Assembly: GCA_900546085.1 (NCBI GenBank)
Contig: URBS01000057.1
Location: forward strand, 1 to 12,919
From: an uncultured Collinsella sp.
Lineage (GTDB): Bacteria; Actinomycetota; Coriobacteriia; Coriobacteriales; Coriobacteriaceae
Reading direction: 5' to 3'
DNA: 12,919 nt
Shown: in pieces, positions 6,966 through 12,919 of the stretch
Layout: each line of letters begins with the position of its first letter
How positions within the stretch are numbered: position 1 is the first letter of the stretch
The notes under the pieces: generated by a model
Seen by the model: only the letters and a program-made list of their open reading frames with translations
Told to the model about the DNA's origin: nothing
Database searches by the model: none
Program-made: the position numbers and the translations under genes

Positions 6966-6988
6966 GGTACAATGATGAACACTGTACC
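6966..6988 (+). promoter_or_regulatory. inverted repeat over the candidate promoter of the ACT-citrate synthase genes
   Basis: GGTACA (6966-6971) and TGTACC (6983-6988) are perfect inverted arms separated by 11 bases. The left arm overlaps TACAAT (6968-6973), a one-mismatch -10 box 63 bp before the ACT gene. No good -35 lies at the right distance, so the promoter may need an activator. The repeat could be an operator; the cognate regulator is unknown. Confidence 0.4.
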
Positions 6989-7035
6989 GTAGCGGAGCGC
7001 CCCGCGCGCGCCGCAACCACGCGAAAGGGTTTCCC

Positions 7036-7323
7036 ATGGCCGAGATCTCGTCCTCCCGTATCGTCATCACCGTCCTTGGCAAGAATCGCCCCGGTATCGT
7101 CGCCGGCGTCACCCGTGTTCTAGGCGAGGCCAACGTCGACATCCGCGACATCACGCAGTCCATTATCGAGGACATCTTCACCATGACCATGCTGGCCGAC
7201 ACCGCCGAGTCCAAGCTCGACTTCGCCGAGCTGCAGAAGGCGCTGGCCGAGGCCGGCGAGCTTTCGGGCGTCAACGTGTCCATCCAGCGCGAGGACGTCT
7301 TTAACTTTATGTACCGCCTGTAG
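7036..7323 (+). CDS. ACT domain protein, UPF0237 family
   Basis: This 95-residue cytoplasmic protein is a single ACT-type ligand-binding domain covering most of its length. Diagnostic features are V13-L-G-K-N-R-P-G-I-V-A-G-V near the start, N33-V-D-I-R-D-I-T-Q-S-I in the middle, I47-F-T-M-T-M, and the family ending with R-E-D-V-F-N-F-M-Y-R-L. ACT domains usually bind amino acids or other small ligands and regulate enzymes; members of this family have no firm function. AAAGGG lies six bases before the ATG. It is 77 bp upstream of citrate synthase on the same strand, and no terminator separates them, so co-transcription is likely. In many bacteria this family sits with a UPF0210 gene instead; no such gene is in the window. 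Confidence 0.9.
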   Translation: MAEISSSRIVITVLGKNRPGIVAGVTRVLGEANVDIRDITQSIIEDIFTMTMLADTAESKLDFAELQKALAEAGELSGVNVSIQREDVFNFMYRL

Positions 7324-7337
7324 CGAACAAGCCGCTC

Positions 7338-7376
7338 GGGGCAGCTTGACGTCATATCGTCCAAGCGCGCGGCCCC
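7338..7376 (+). promoter_or_regulatory. intercistronic hairpin between ACT gene and citrate synthase
   Basis: CTTGACG (7345-7351) pairs with CGTCCAAG (7358-7365), with one bulged C, and an outer GGGGC (7338-7342) pairs with GCCCC (7372-7376). There is no T-run, so it is not an intrinsic terminator. It could stabilise the citrate synthase message or mark an RNA processing site. The AGGAG ribosome binding site (7391-7395) lies outside the stem. Confidence 0.4.
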
Positions 7377-7400
7377 AAAGCGGACCGGAGAGGAGCGCGC

Positions 7401-8819
7401 ATGGCCTACGACGCCAAGAAAATCTACTACCGCTTCGACGATCACCTGAGCCGCCTGGTTCTGGATTACGAGGCGAGCCGTCAGATTTCGTCTGAGAGCG
7501 AAAGCCTCTACCACGGCCTTCCGACCGACCCTTATGAAGAGGGCCTGTTTGTCGAGCACAATGTCAAGCGCGGCCTGCGCAATGCCGACGGCTCGGGCGT
7601 GGTCGCGGGCCTCACTCGTATCTCGGATGTGCACGGCTACAACAAGGTCGACGGAAAGGTCGTGCCCGATCAGGGCAAGCTCACGCTTCGCGGCTACAGC
7701 ATCGAGGATCTGGTCAACAATGCCCAGGCCGAGAATCGCTACGGCTACGAGGAAGTCGCCTATCTGCTTATCACGGGTTCGCTCCCTAACAAGGAAGAGC
7801 TCGACGGCTTTTGCGAGCGCCTGGGCGCCTTTAGACATCTGAGCGACGAGTACGTTAAAGAGTTCCCTATGACCACGGTGTCGTCGAGCATCATGAACGT
7901 GCTCCAGCGCGCCGTACTGCTGCTCTACGCCTTCGATGCCGAACCAGACGTGATCACGCCCGAGCACGAAATCGACGTCGCCATTTCCATGCTCGCACGT
8001 CTCCCGCGCATCGCCGCCTTCGCACACATGGCCTCGGTCGCCAAGCTTCGCGGCTCCGAGGTTCACGTGCCGCACCCCACGCCCGGTCTCTCCACCGCCG
8101 AGACCATCCTACAGGTCCTGCGCGGTGGCATGGCATTCACCCGCGATGAGGCGATGCTGCTCGACGTTATGCTCATGCTGCATGCCGAGCACGGCGGCGG
8201 CAACAACTCCACCTTCGCTTGCCGCGTGCTGTCGTCTTCGGCCACCGACCCGTATTCCGCCTACGCCGCGGCTATCGGCTCGCTCAAGGGCCCGCGCCAC
8301 GGCGGTGCCAATGCCAAGGTCGTGTCTATGCACGAGAACATCCGCGCGCATGTTTCCAACTGGGAAAACGAGGACGAGGTCGCGGCTTACCTGGGCAAGA
8401 TCCTCGACAAGCAGGCCTTCGACGGCACGGGCCTCATCTACGGCATGGGCCACGCCGTCTACACGCTGAGCGACCCACGCGCCGAGGTCTGCCGCCGCTA
8501 CGCGCGCTCGCTGGCAGCCAAGAAGGACTTGGGCGAAGAATTCGCACTCATCGAGCGCATTGAGCGCCTGGCACCCCAGGTCATGCGCGACCACGGCATG
8601 ACCAAGCCCATCTGCGCCAACATCGACCTGTACACGGGCTTTATCTACAAGATGCTCGGCGTGCCCGAAACGCTCTTTACGCCGCTATTCGCCGTCGCCC
8701 GCATGGCCGGCTGGTCGGCACACCGCATGGAAGAGCTCTTCTGCGCGCACCGCATCATCCGCCCCGCGTATCGCCCGGTTATCGAGCCGCTGGAGTATAA
8801 GCCGCTCGCCGACCGCTAG
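7401..8819 (+). CDS. citrate synthase
   Basis: This 472-residue enzyme condenses acetyl-CoA with oxaloacetate to citrate in the cytoplasm. The citrate synthase signature is G348-M-G-H-A-V-Y...D-P-R (348-360). By comparison with the characterised pig enzyme, the catalytic residues correspond to His264 (HAEHGGGN, 261-268), His351 and Asp409 (NIDLYTGF). The block S283-like D-P-Y-S-A-Y followed by G-P-R-H-G-G-A-N (297-304) is also typical. An N-terminal region of about 100 residues precedes the core and includes a G-L-T-R-I-S-D-V-H-G-Y segment, as in long bacterial citrate/2-methylcitrate synthases; 2-methylcitrate synthase activity cannot be excluded. AGGAG lies five bases before the ATG, and a strong terminator follows. 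In a gut anaerobe it probably supplies the oxidative branch towards 2-oxoglutarate and glutamate. No aconitase or isocitrate dehydrogenase gene is in the window. Confidence 0.95.
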   Translation: MAYDAKKIYYRFDDHLSRLVLDYEASRQISSESESLYHGLPTDPYEEGLFVEHNVKRGLRNADGSGVVAGLTRISDVHGYNKVDGKVVPDQGKLTLRGYSIEDLVNNAQAENRYGYEEVAYLLITGSLPNKEELDGFCERLGAFRHLSDEYVKEFPMTTVSSSIMNVLQRAVLLLYAFDAEPDVITPEHEIDVAISMLARLPRIAAFAHMASVAKLRGSEVHVPHPTPGLSTAETILQVLRGGMAFTRDEAMLLDVMLMLHAEHGGGNNSTFACRVLSSSATDPYSAYAAAIGSLKGPRHGGANAKVVSMHENIRAHVSNWENEDEVAAYLGKILDKQAFDGTGLIYGMGHAVYTLSDPRAEVCRRYARSLAAKKDLGEEFALIERIERLAPQVMRDHGMTKPICANIDLYTGFIYKMLGVPETLFTPLFAVARMAGWSAHRMEELFCAHRIIRPAYRPVIEPLEYKPLADR

Positions 8820-8842
8820 GACGCGGACCGTTATAGAACTCG

Positions 8843-8881
8843 AGCGTGGCCAGGGACCCAAGCCCTCGGCCACGCTTTTTA
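8843..8881 (+). terminator. intrinsic terminator of citrate synthase
   Basis: AGCGTGGCC (8843-8851) pairs perfectly with GGCCACGCT (8868-8876), extended inward by AGGG/CCCT with one unpaired C, and is followed by TTTTT. It lies 23 bp after the citrate synthase stop. Only about 25 bp separate the T-run from the next gene's ATG, which leaves no room for a separate promoter between them. Confidence 0.9.
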
Positions 8882-8905
8882 TGCCAGTAGAAAGGGCTGC
8901 ATCAA

Positions 8906-9748
8906 ATGATTGTGTTTTCCGATATGGATGGGACGCTGCTGACGAGCGATAAGCAAATGAGCGATGCCACCTGGGCGATGCTCGACGAGCTCGCACGTCG
9001 TGGCATCGAGTTTGTTCCCTGCACGGGACGTCCACTGTCGGGCATCTTTGAGCCCATTCTCGCCCATCCCGCCGTGCACTACGCGGTCTGTGCCAACGGC
9101 GCCAGCGTCTGGCAGCTCGACGACGATACGCCCACCGATGCCTCACGTGCTACGCGCATTTTGAGCCGACCGCTCGACCGCGCCATCGCCCACCACGTCC
9201 ATAGCATTGCCACCGGCCATGACGTCACCTTCGATATCTTCGCGGACGGGCAGTGTTTCCTCCCCCGCTCGCTCTACACGCGCCTGGACGAATTCTGCGG
9301 CGGCGATCCTCACATCGCGGCTTCGCTCAAGCGCACACGAACACCGATCGACATGGATATCGACAGCAAGATCGACGAGGTCGAGACGCTCGAACGCATC
9401 GCCATGTACTGGCACGACCCCACCGATCGCGACGCCATCGCGGCGGCGCTCGACACGCTCGGAGGCATTGAGGTCACGCGTTCGTACGCCATGAATATCG
9501 AGGTTATGGGCGAAGGCGCCACCAAGGGAACGGCCCTCACGTGGCTGTGTGAGCATCTGGGCGAGCGTCTCGCCGACGCCTGGGCGTTCGGCGACAACAT
9601 CAACGACATCCCCATGCTGCAGGCAGCGGGCCATGGCATGGCCATGATCAACGCCGAGACCGAGGACCGCGAGGCCGCCGACGCCATCACCGAATACGAC
9701 AACGACCACGACGGTGTCGCCCGCACCATCATGGCCGCCCTCGCCTAG
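8906..9748 (+). CDS. Cof-type HAD-IIB family hydrolase
   Basis: This 280-residue cytoplasmic protein belongs to the haloacid dehalogenase superfamily, subclass IIB, which usually dephosphorylates sugar phosphates or similar small metabolites with Mg2+. Motif I is D6-M-D8-G-T with nucleophile Asp6 and acid/base Asp8, motif II is C-T40-G-R-P, motif III is Lys207 in T-K-G-T-A, and motif IV is G229-D-N-I-N-D234. The C2 cap lies between about 85 and 190. AAAGGG is nine bases before the ATG. The citrate synthase terminator ends about 25 bp upstream, so expression depends on read-through or on a promoter hidden within or before that terminator. It converges on a second HAD-IIB gene at 9826-10620. 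The substrate cannot be predicted. Confidence 0.9.
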   Translation: MIVFSDMDGTLLTSDKQMSDATWAMLDELARRGIEFVPCTGRPLSGIFEPILAHPAVHYAVCANGASVWQLDDDTPTDASRATRILSRPLDRAIAHHVHSIATGHDVTFDIFADGQCFLPRSLYTRLDEFCGGDPHIAASLKRTRTPIDMDIDSKIDEVETLERIAMYWHDPTDRDAIAAALDTLGGIEVTRSYAMNIEVMGEGATKGTALTWLCEHLGERLADAWAFGDNINDIPMLQAAGHGMAMINAETEDREAADAITEYDNDHDGVARTIMAALA

Positions 9749-9770
9749 CAGCAGCAACCCGGCAGGGTAG

Positions 9771-9829
9771 CTAATTTGGGGACACTCTTCGCGGGGCGCC
9801 GCAAGGACTGTCCCCATCTGCCGAATTAG
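9771..9829. repeat. GGGGAC-type palindromic intergenic repeat
   Basis: CTAATT (9771-9776) and GGGGACA (9778-9784) are mirrored by TGTCCCC (9809-9815) and AATTAG (9824-9829), with an inner GCGG/CCGC stem (9791-9802). The element fills the gap between two convergent HAD genes and contains the stop codon of the minus-strand one. The segment GGGGACACTCTT (9778-9789) recurs in the repeat near 10783-10794. It resembles a REP-like element and could also slow transcription from both sides, though it has no T-run. Confidence 0.6.
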
Positions 9830-10620
9830 GAGAGACTCTCCAGCACGCGACGGAGCTCCTGCTGGACGGCGTGGTCGCGGTTACAACCCACCACGCGATC
9901 GGCCACCGCCTTAAGCGCGGGGCGCGCGTTTTCCATCGCGCAGCCCGTGCCGACAAAGCGAATGATCTCGTAGTCGTTCATCGAGTCGCCAAACGCCATG
10001 ACCTCGTCGCGACCAATGCCGTAATGCTCCGCGAGCTGCGCGATACCCGAGGCCTTCGACACACCAGGCTGCATGGCATCGATCCACGCGTTGCCCGAAG
10101 GCGCAAAAGTAAAGAGCTGACCAAGTTCGCGCTGTAGCACGTACGCACTGTCCATAACCGCACTGTCGTCGCAAAAGATACTCGCTTTGATGATATTTAC
10201 GCTGGGATCGGGCAGCTCCCAAATACGCTCGGCATTGGGAAGGTCCTTATCGACCTCACGCACGAACTTGCACTCGTCATCGAGCAGGAAGGACTTGGTT
10301 CGGTCAAAGAGCGCAAGATGCAGATTGGGAAACGTCCTGACGGCTTGGGCGAGCCTTCGAATCGCCAGGTGGGAATACACCTCACGGTCTACCATCTTAC
10401 CGTCGGCGTAGACTTGGGCGCCGTTAGCGGCGACAAAGTCCATCTTGTCGCGAACGGGCGCAAAGAACTCGCACAGGCGATCGTAGCGACGACCTGACGA
10501 TGCGGCGAAATGCACGCCATGCTCGTGTAGCGCCAGAATCAGTTCGTAGGTCTCGGGAGGCACCTGGCCGTTTTCGTCAAGCAACGTGCCGTCCATATCG
10601 GATGCAATCAGTTTAAACAT
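9826..10620 (-). CDS. Cof-type HAD-IIB family hydrolase
   Basis: This 264-residue phosphatase-like protein carries motif I D8-M-D10-G-T, motif II S41-S42-G-R-R, motif III Lys189 (S-K-A-S-G-I) and motif IV G211-D-S-M-N-D216. A C2-type cap lies at about residues 83-185. The family hydrolyses phosphorylated metabolites, but the substrate is not predictable here. It shares only the general fold motifs with the convergent 280-residue protein, so the pair is not a recent duplication. The ribosome binding site AAGGGAG lies seven bases before the ATG but sits within the right arm of a long hairpin (10627-10686), which suggests translational or attenuation control. The adenine deaminase gene lies 206 bp upstream on the same strand. 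Its TAA stop is inside a GGGGAC repeat. Confidence 0.92.
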   Translation of the reverse strand: MFKLIASDMDGTLLDENGQVPPETYELILALHEHGVHFAASSGRRYDRLCEFFAPVRDKMDFVAANGAQVYADGKMVDREVYSHLAIRRLAQAVRTFPNLHLALFDRTKSFLLDDECKFVREVDKDLPNAERIWELPDPSVNIIKASIFCDDSAVMDSAYVLQRELGQLFTFAPSGNAWIDAMQPGVSKASGIAQLAEHYGIGRDEVMAFGDSMNDYEIIRFVGTGCAMENARPALKAVADRVVGCNRDHAVQQELRRVLESLS

Positions 10621-10626
10621 AGAAAA

Positions 10627-10686
10627 GCTCCCTTCGGGCTTGATGGAATCGGACGTGTATCCGATTCCAACGTACCCAAAGGGAGC
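10627..10686 (-). promoter_or_regulatory. hairpin that would hide the ribosome binding site of the HAD gene
   Basis: On the minus strand a 12-bp outer stem (10675-10686 with 10627-10638, one G-U pair) encloses a perfect 9-bp inner stem, GGAATCGGA with TCCGATTCC (10645-10653 and 10660-10668). The downstream outer arm contains AAGGGAG, the ribosome binding site, and is followed by TTTTCT and then the ATG. It may therefore act as a translation switch, as a terminator-like attenuator, or as the end of adenine deaminase transcripts. The one imperfect pair is G-U in the minus RNA but C-A in the plus RNA, which favours a minus-strand role. Confidence 0.65.
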
Positions 10687-10690
10687 CCAA

Positions 10691-10719
10691 ATAAGACCCC
10701 GCAGTCATAAACGTTACAA
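10691..10719 (-). promoter_or_regulatory. weak candidate promoter for the HAD gene
   Basis: On the minus strand TTGTAA (10714-10719) and TCTTAT (10691-10696) are 17 bp apart, each matching consensus at four of six positions. A start near 10684 would place the hairpin at the very 5' end of the message. The evidence is weak. Confidence 0.25.
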
Positions 10720-10782
10720 GGACCTAGCAAATAGCTCACGCGCGCCAGAGGTCCCACGGTCGTGGCGTCAGGCGACACGCCA

Positions 10783-10833
10783 AAGAGTGTCCCCGACGGC
10801 TAGTCGTTTAAGAACGTCCCCAATGACTAGTCG
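10783..10833. repeat. two direct GGGGAC repeat units at the end of adenine deaminase
   Basis: GTCCCCGACGGCTAGTCG (10789-10806) and GTCCCCAATGACTAGTCG (10816-10833) agree at 15 of 18 bases and are 27 bp apart. Read on the minus strand, each GGGGAC is followed by a TCTT-containing segment; one of them, GGGGACACTCTT, matches the repeat at 9778-9789. The TAG stop of adenine deaminase (10827-10829) is inside the second unit. Confidence 0.6.
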
Positions 10834-12647
10834 GCGTAGGTGAAGGTAGTGACGTCGAACATGCCCTCGGGGCGAATGCGGAGCGTCGGGATCACCGGCA
10901 GGGGCAGGAAGATGATGCCCATAATGGGGTCGAGTGGCGGCTCAATACCCATCGCGCGCGCCTTGACCATAAAGTCGTCGTGTTGCGCGGCGACATCCTC
11001 GGCCGTGCCCTCGCTCATCAGGCCACCGAGCGCCAGCGGAATGCGCGCTACGACCTCACCATCGCGTACCAGCACGTGGCCGCCCTGGCCCACGGCCTCA
11101 ACGGCAGCCATCATATCCGCCGCATTGTCGCCCACCACGCACACGTTGTGCGAGTCGTGGCCAATCGTGGAGGCAATGGCGCCACCCGTGATGGTAAAGC
11201 CGCGCACCCAGCCGCGACCAATATGCTTGCCAACCAAGCCCAGACCCGCGGGGCCGTCACCGTCGGCGCCCTCGGCCTGCAGCGACACGCCGCGGCCGTG
11301 GCGCTCGATCAGCATAATGCGGCGCAGGCCCTCGGCACTCTCGGGGCGAGCCATACCCGTGATAGCCATACCCGGGATGACATCGATAACGGCCTCGCCC
11401 GGCTTAAAGGCATAGTCAAACACGTCGAGCGAAAGCTTCGGCAGCTTAACGGAGGCGCGCAGCTCATCGGCAAGGGCCGCAACCTCGGCCATCTCGGGTG
11501 AGATCTCGCCCACAAAGGTGCCGTCCTGCGCCACCAGAGCACCGGCGGCATATACTCGATGCGGAGCCGTAGCAAACGTCAGGTCATTGAGCACCAGCAG
11601 GTCGGCACGCTTGCCCGGGGCAATCGCACCACGCAGCTCGTGCGGGTCGCGGCAGCCGTGATCCAGGCCAAACGCCTCGGCCGTGGAGAGGGACGCCATA
11701 GAGATAGCGACCACGGGGTCGATACCGGCCTCAATCGCCACGCGGCAGGCATTGTCGATCATGCCAGTCGCAAGCGCATCGGAAGGGGCGCGGTCGTCAG
11801 TCGCAAAGCAGCAGCGGCGGGCGCGCGCGGGGTTCTCCAGCAGCATCGGCGACAGATTGGCCAGGTCATGGCTGCACGTGCCCTCGCGCAGCATCACGTA
11901 CATGCCACGAGACAGTTTATCGAGCGCCTCCTCGGGAATCGTCGACTCGTGATCGGCGATAATGCCTGCCGCGGCATAGGCATTAAGGTCCTTGCCGGCA
12001 ACGAGCGGTGCATGGCCGTCGACCTGCTTGGACGGCGTCTGGTTGGCAGCATCGATGCGAGCACAGGTCTCGGGGTCGGCCATAAAGACACCCGGCAGGT
12101 TCATCATCTCGCCCAGGCCAAAAACATCGCCCGGATGCTCGGCAAAAAACGCCTGCATGTCAGCGGCGGTAATCACAGCGCCCGCTTGCTCATCGGGCAG
12201 CGCGGGCACGCACGAGGGCATCATGTACTTGATGGAAATGGGCGCGCGGCGACCGTCCTCGATCATAAAGTGCAGGCCGTCCAGGCCCGCCACGTTGGCG
12301 ATCTCGTGGCTGTCGGCAATGGCAGTGGTGGTACCGCGCGTCGCCGCCATGCGCGCATACTCGGCGGGCCGGATGTTCGAGGACTCAATGTGCAGATGTC
12401 CGTCGATAAAGCCGGGGGCGAGATAGCGACCCTGGCAGTCGATAACCTCGGCAGCCTCATAGGTACCGGCGGCATCGTCGCGACCGTCGTAGAGCACGCC
12501 GACGATTACGCCGCCCTTGACGGCAACGCTACCGGGCGCCACGCGCTGACCGTACACGTCGACAATCTGCGCATTGGTAAACAGCGTGTCGACGGGCACG
12601 CGACCCTCGGCGGCCTCGATCACAGACCTCATGACCTCAACGGACAT
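10827..12647 (-). CDS. ade: adenine deaminase
   Basis: This 606-residue cytoplasmic metalloenzyme deaminates adenine to hypoxanthine and ammonia for purine salvage. It has the amidohydrolase metal site D83-G-H84-L-H86-I-E, then A-D-S-H114-E-I-A-N-V, G-L-G-E180, V-D-G-H212, A-D-H233-E and T-D284-D. The C-terminal domain has G497-H-D-S-H-N and the L-P-L-P-V-I-P-T-L-R ending (581-590) typical of bacterial adenine deaminases. Most relatives I know have Pro where Ser113 is found. Length is slightly above the usual 570-600. The frame is open upstream to a TTG at 12731, but the ATG at 12647 has AAAGGAG six bases upstream and starts the conserved region. A T6 terminator-like hairpin lies just before that site, suggesting attenuation. 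No purine riboswitch is recognisable. Confidence 0.95.
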   Translation of the reverse strand: MSVEVMRSVIEAAEGRVPVDTLFTNAQIVDVYGQRVAPGSVAVKGGVIVGVLYDGRDDAAGTYEAAEVIDCQGRYLAPGFIDGHLHIESSNIRPAEYARMAATRGTTTAIADSHEIANVAGLDGLHFMIEDGRRAPISIKYMMPSCVPALPDEQAGAVITAADMQAFFAEHPGDVFGLGEMMNLPGVFMADPETCARIDAANQTPSKQVDGHAPLVAGKDLNAYAAAGIIADHESTIPEEALDKLSRGMYVMLREGTCSHDLANLSPMLLENPARARRCCFATDDRAPSDALATGMIDNACRVAIEAGIDPVVAISMASLSTAEAFGLDHGCRDPHELRGAIAPGKRADLLVLNDLTFATAPHRVYAAGALVAQDGTFVGEISPEMAEVAALADELRASVKLPKLSLDVFDYAFKPGEAVIDVIPGMAITGMARPESAEGLRRIMLIERHGRGVSLQAEGADGDGPAGLGLVGKHIGRGWVRGFTITGGAIASTIGHDSHNVCVVGDNAADMMAAVEAVGQGGHVLVRDGEVVARIPLALGGLMSEGTAEDVAAQHDDFMVKARAMGIEPPLDPIMGIIFLPLPVIPTLRIRPEGMFDVTTFTYAD

Positions 12648-12667
12648 ACATACTCCTTTAACCGTAG

Positions 12668-12703
12668 AAAAAAGCTGCGGAGCGAACAGACCTTCACCGC
12701 AGC
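12668..12703 (-). terminator. terminator-like hairpin in the adenine deaminase leader
   Basis: On the minus strand GCTGCGG and CCGCAGC (12697-12703 with 12674-12680) form a perfect 7-bp stem directly followed by six T (12668-12673). It ends 20 bp before the adenine deaminase ATG. No minus-strand gene precedes it within the window, so it more likely acts as an attenuator of adenine deaminase than as the end of another transcript. Confidence 0.65.
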
Positions 12704-12715
12704 AAGCCAATAGCA

Positions 12716-12721
12716 ATTGTA
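12716..12721 (-). promoter_or_regulatory. candidate -10 box for adenine deaminase
   Basis: TACAAT on the minus strand matches the -10 consensus at five of six bases and would start transcription about 62 bases before the ATG, just ahead of the T6 hairpin. No convincing -35 lies 16-18 bp upstream. Confidence 0.3.
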
Positions 12722-12734
12722 TGCCAACCAAATG

Positions 12735-12802
12735 ACGAGGGTGGATAATCTCCCACTTTGAGCCTGCACACAGGCCAAAAACGGAAGATTATCCACCCTC
12801 GT
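12735..12802. repeat. 68-bp element with 17-bp perfect inverted ends
   Basis: Positions 12735-12751 and 12786-12802 are perfect reverse complements, each reading ACGAGGGTGGATAATCT inward. Between them GCCTG (12762-12766) and CAGGC (12771-12775) form an inner hairpin around CACA. No T-run follows on either strand and the flanks show no target duplication. Each arm includes TTATCCACC, one base from the DnaA box TTATCCACA. It may be a small non-autonomous element, a protein-binding site or a structured RNA signal. Confidence 0.7.
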
Positions 12803-12806
12803 TCGG

Positions 12807-12820
12807 TAGTCATTGGGGAC
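12807..12820. repeat. GGGGAC repeat fragment
   Basis: TAGTCATTGGGGAC is identical, on the opposite strand, to 10816-10829 at the end of adenine deaminase. The match ends there, since the following ACGAAAACG differs from the TCTT-type continuation of the other units. It lies five bases after the 68-bp inverted element. Confidence 0.55.
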
Positions 12821-12888
12821 AACGAAAACGCCGATGTTTTGCCAAAGTCAGCGAGCGGGCCGCATTTGAGGCAATGTGACGTGAAACG

Positions 12889-12918
12889 AAAGGGCGCTGA
12901 CCTTCTGGTCGCGCCCTT
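12889..12918 (-). terminator. terminator-like hairpin at the right edge
   Basis: AAGGGCGC (12890-12897) pairs with GCGCCCTT (12911-12918), and GACC/GGTC extend the stem around a TTCT loop with one bulged T. On the minus strand the stem is followed by TTTCGTTTC, so it may end a minus-strand gene lying to the right of the window. The plus-strand tail is cut off, so the direction is uncertain. Confidence 0.5.
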
Positions 12919-12919
12919 G

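Noticed and set aside
6849..8075. 408-residue minus-strand frame opposite the ACT gene and citrate synthase
   Set aside because: It is an antisense shadow typical of high-GC codon bias; the plus strand encodes clear families.
9761..10833. CRISPR array from the GGGGAC repeats
   Set aside because: Units are few, irregularly spaced, inverted as well as direct, and overlap gene ends.
11559..12713. 384-residue plus-strand frame opposite adenine deaminase
   Set aside because: It is an antisense shadow with His/Arg-rich low-complexity composition; the minus strand is adenine deaminase.
12648..12731. N-terminal extension of adenine deaminase to a TTG at 12731
   Set aside because: It would translate through the T6 hairpin and candidate -10 box; the ATG at 12647 has an excellent ribosome binding site and begins the conserved region.
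12735..12802. Intrinsic terminator formed by the 17-bp inverted repeat
   Set aside because: No T-run follows the stem on either strand.
12648..12919. Purine riboswitch upstream of adenine deaminase
   Set aside because: The conserved junction and loop sequences of the purine aptamer are not visible.

Overview
The window looks like chromosome of a high-GC actinobacterial gut anaerobe, most likely Coriobacteriia and close to Collinsella. The grounds are GC-rich coding sequence, an UPF0237-type ACT protein beside citrate synthase, Cof-type HAD phosphatases, a long adenine deaminase, and dispersed intergenic GGGGAC repeats. The genus is inferred from these features; no database was searched.

Positions 1-6252 hold an accessory-looking export and regulation module. 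On the minus strand, reading right to left, it encodes a 740-aa double ABC-2-like permease (3091-5313), a 246-aa ABC ATPase (2345-3085), a 604-aa protein fusing one permease unit to one ATPase (377-2191), and a 114-aa secreted protein whose predicted mature part is 16% tyrosine (31-375). Divergent from it, on the plus strand, are a four-helix DUF2975 membrane protein (5479-5991) and a YozG-like Cro/CI regulator (6001-6252). The shared intergenic region carries a perfect operator-like palindrome between candidate divergent promoters. The three permease units share an N-G-x-G...Y-P motif, so the two membrane proteins appear to derive from one ancestral unit, one copy duplicated in tandem and one fused to its own ATPase. 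A plausible reading is a regulated exporter or self-protection system for the small secreted protein; substrate and function are unproven.

Positions 6253-6965 are a scar. A tyrosine-recombinase remnant with an internal deletion starts in frame directly after the regulator's stop codon, followed by about 330 bp of non-coding sequence with inverted repeats.

Positions 6966-12919 are housekeeping: an ACT-domain protein and citrate synthase with a strong terminator, then a plus-strand HAD hydrolase convergent with a minus-strand HAD hydrolase, then adenine deaminase on the minus strand. The intergenic regions are rich in structure: a hairpin that would bury the ribosome binding site of the second HAD gene, a T6 terminator-like hairpin just ahead of the adenine deaminase start, GGGGAC repeats that contain the stop codons of two genes, and a 68-bp element with 17-bp perfect inverted ends near the right edge.
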